From: Acidobacteriota bacterium
GTDB taxonomy: Bacteria; Acidobacteriota; Thermoanaerobaculia; Multivoradales; JAHEKO01
DNA length: 5,647 nucleotides
NCBI GenBank assembly: GCA_006227875.1
Contig: SBFI01000249.1
Location: forward strand, 1 to 5,647
Reading direction: 5' to 3'
The number at the start of each line of letters is the position of its first letter. The first letter of the stretch is position 1. Shown piece after piece: positions 4,935-5,647 of this stretch. Under the pieces are notes generated by a model that was not told the origin of the DNA, did no database searches, and saw nothing but the letters and a program-made list of their open reading frames with translations. A program made the translations under genes and the position numbers.

Positions 4935-5647
4935 ATGCTGAATTCTGTCGACCTGAGCAAGAGCCTCGATCGTGCGACCTACAAGAAGAAGCTGATCGAT
5001 CACCAGCTGCGTCTGCGCGAGCTGGCGCACGAGCTCTATGTTCAGAAGCGGTCATTGGTGGTTGTCGTCGAGGGATGGGATGCGGCCGGCAAAGGTGGAG
5101 CCATCCGTCGGGTGACGGAGAAAGTCGATCCCCGCGGCTATCAGGTCTACGCCATCGCCGCGCCGGCCGGTGACGACAAGACCCACCACTACCTTTGGCG
5201 TTTCTGGCGCCGGCTCCGCCCGCCGGAGGACAAACAGATCGTCGTTTTCGACCGCAGCTGGTACGGCCGCGTCCTGGTCGAGAGAGTCGAGGGCTTTGCC
5301 ACACCGGAGGAATGGAAACGTGCCTACCGTGAGATCAACGAATTCGAGCGCCAGCTCACCGACAAGGGCATCATGTTGGCGAAGCTCTGGTTTCACGTCA
5401 GCCCCGAAGAGCAGTTGAGTCGTTTCGAGGCGCGACAGGGCACCCCGCACAAGGCCTGGAAACTGACCGAGGAAGATTGGCGGAATCGAGAAAAGTGGAA
5501 TCAGTACGTCGAAGCGGTCGAGGACATGGTGCTCAAAACGAGCACCCGGACGGCTCCATGGAGCATCATCGAGGGCAACGACAAGCTGTGGGCTCGGATC
5601 AGAACCCAGGAGGTGCTGATCGATACCATCACCGCTAATTTGGATAC
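4935..5647 (+). CDS. Polyphosphate kinase 2 (PPK2) family protein, second copy, cut by right edge
   Basis: At least 237 residues are present, from ATG 4935 to the window end with no stop reached; the domain is nearly complete. The motifs match the first copy position by position: LSKSLDRATYKKKL (7-20), Walker A GWDAAGKGG (47-55), YLWRFWRRL (86-94), Walker B VFDRSWYGRVLVERVEG (104-120), KLTEEDWRNREKW (176-188) and APWSIIEGNDKLWARI (207-222). These resemble the C-terminal catalytic half of two-domain polyphosphate:AMP phosphotransferases, here as a separate protein. It begins 4 nt after the first copy's stop, with GGAAG at 4921-4925 as a possible SD. The two are clearly paralogues, sharing a 26-nt identical stretch at the Walker B region, but differ in loops (RTFETHMPWM against AGDDKTHHYL), suggesting different substrates or a hetero-oligomer. 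That is inference. The family call is firm. Confidence 0.94.
   Translation, partial: MLNSVDLSKSLDRATYKKKLIDHQLRLRELAHELYVQKRSLVVVVEGWDAAGKGGAIRRVTEKVDPRGYQVYAIAAPAGDDKTHHYLWRFWRRLRPPEDKQIVVFDRSWYGRVLVERVEGFATPEEWKRAYREINEFERQLTDKGIMLAKLWFHVSPEEQLSRFEARQGTPHKAWKLTEEDWRNREKWNQYVEAVEDMVLKTSTRTAPWSIIEGNDKLWARIRTQEVLIDTITANLD

Noticed and set aside
4136..5647. One fused two-domain PPK2 gene broken by a stop mutation
   Set aside because: The first copy has its own C-terminal extension and stop, and the second has its own ATG, SD-like site and complete family N-terminus, so two separate genes fit better.

Overview
The window is compact, GC-rich bacterial chromosome sequence with short intergenic gaps. 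No tRNA, rRNA, CRISPR or mobile element was seen. The codon preference and protein families fit a Gram-negative-type bacterium with a large GC-rich genome. Acidobacteriota is one possibility suggested by the style of the M16 peptidase, but the sequence does not settle the taxonomy.

Layout: two genes lie on the minus strand in the first 1.24 kb. These are the N-terminal part of an M16 zinc peptidase, running off the left edge, and upstream of it a DUF47/PhoU-like (TIGR00153-type) protein. The 62-nt gap between them holds an octamer tandem repeat whose transcribed strand has five G-runs and overlaps the likely ribosome binding site of the peptidase. A 168-bp intergenic region (1240-1407) then separates this pair from a divergent, tightly packed plus-strand operon of five genes. 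In order these are a helix-hairpin-helix protein with a nearly pure lysine tail, a CYTH-like/CHAD protein, a ParA-type ATPase, and two tandem PPK2-family polyphosphate kinases, the second cut by the right edge. Spacings are +4, -4, +13 and +4 nt, so co-transcription and partial translational coupling are likely.

Working hypothesis (inference): the operon is a polyphosphate (polyP) module. The PPK2 enzymes make or consume polyP. CHAD binds polyP. The HhH/poly-lysine protein has a predicted nucleic-acid-binding head and a polycationic tail suited to polyP or DNA. The ParA ATPase is of the kind that positions cargo on the nucleoid. Together they could tether and distribute polyP granules along the chromosome, comparable in logic to McdA-type carboxysome positioning. 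The divergent DUF47 protein, of a family usually tied to Pit phosphate transport, fits the phosphate theme but has no transporter gene beside it here.
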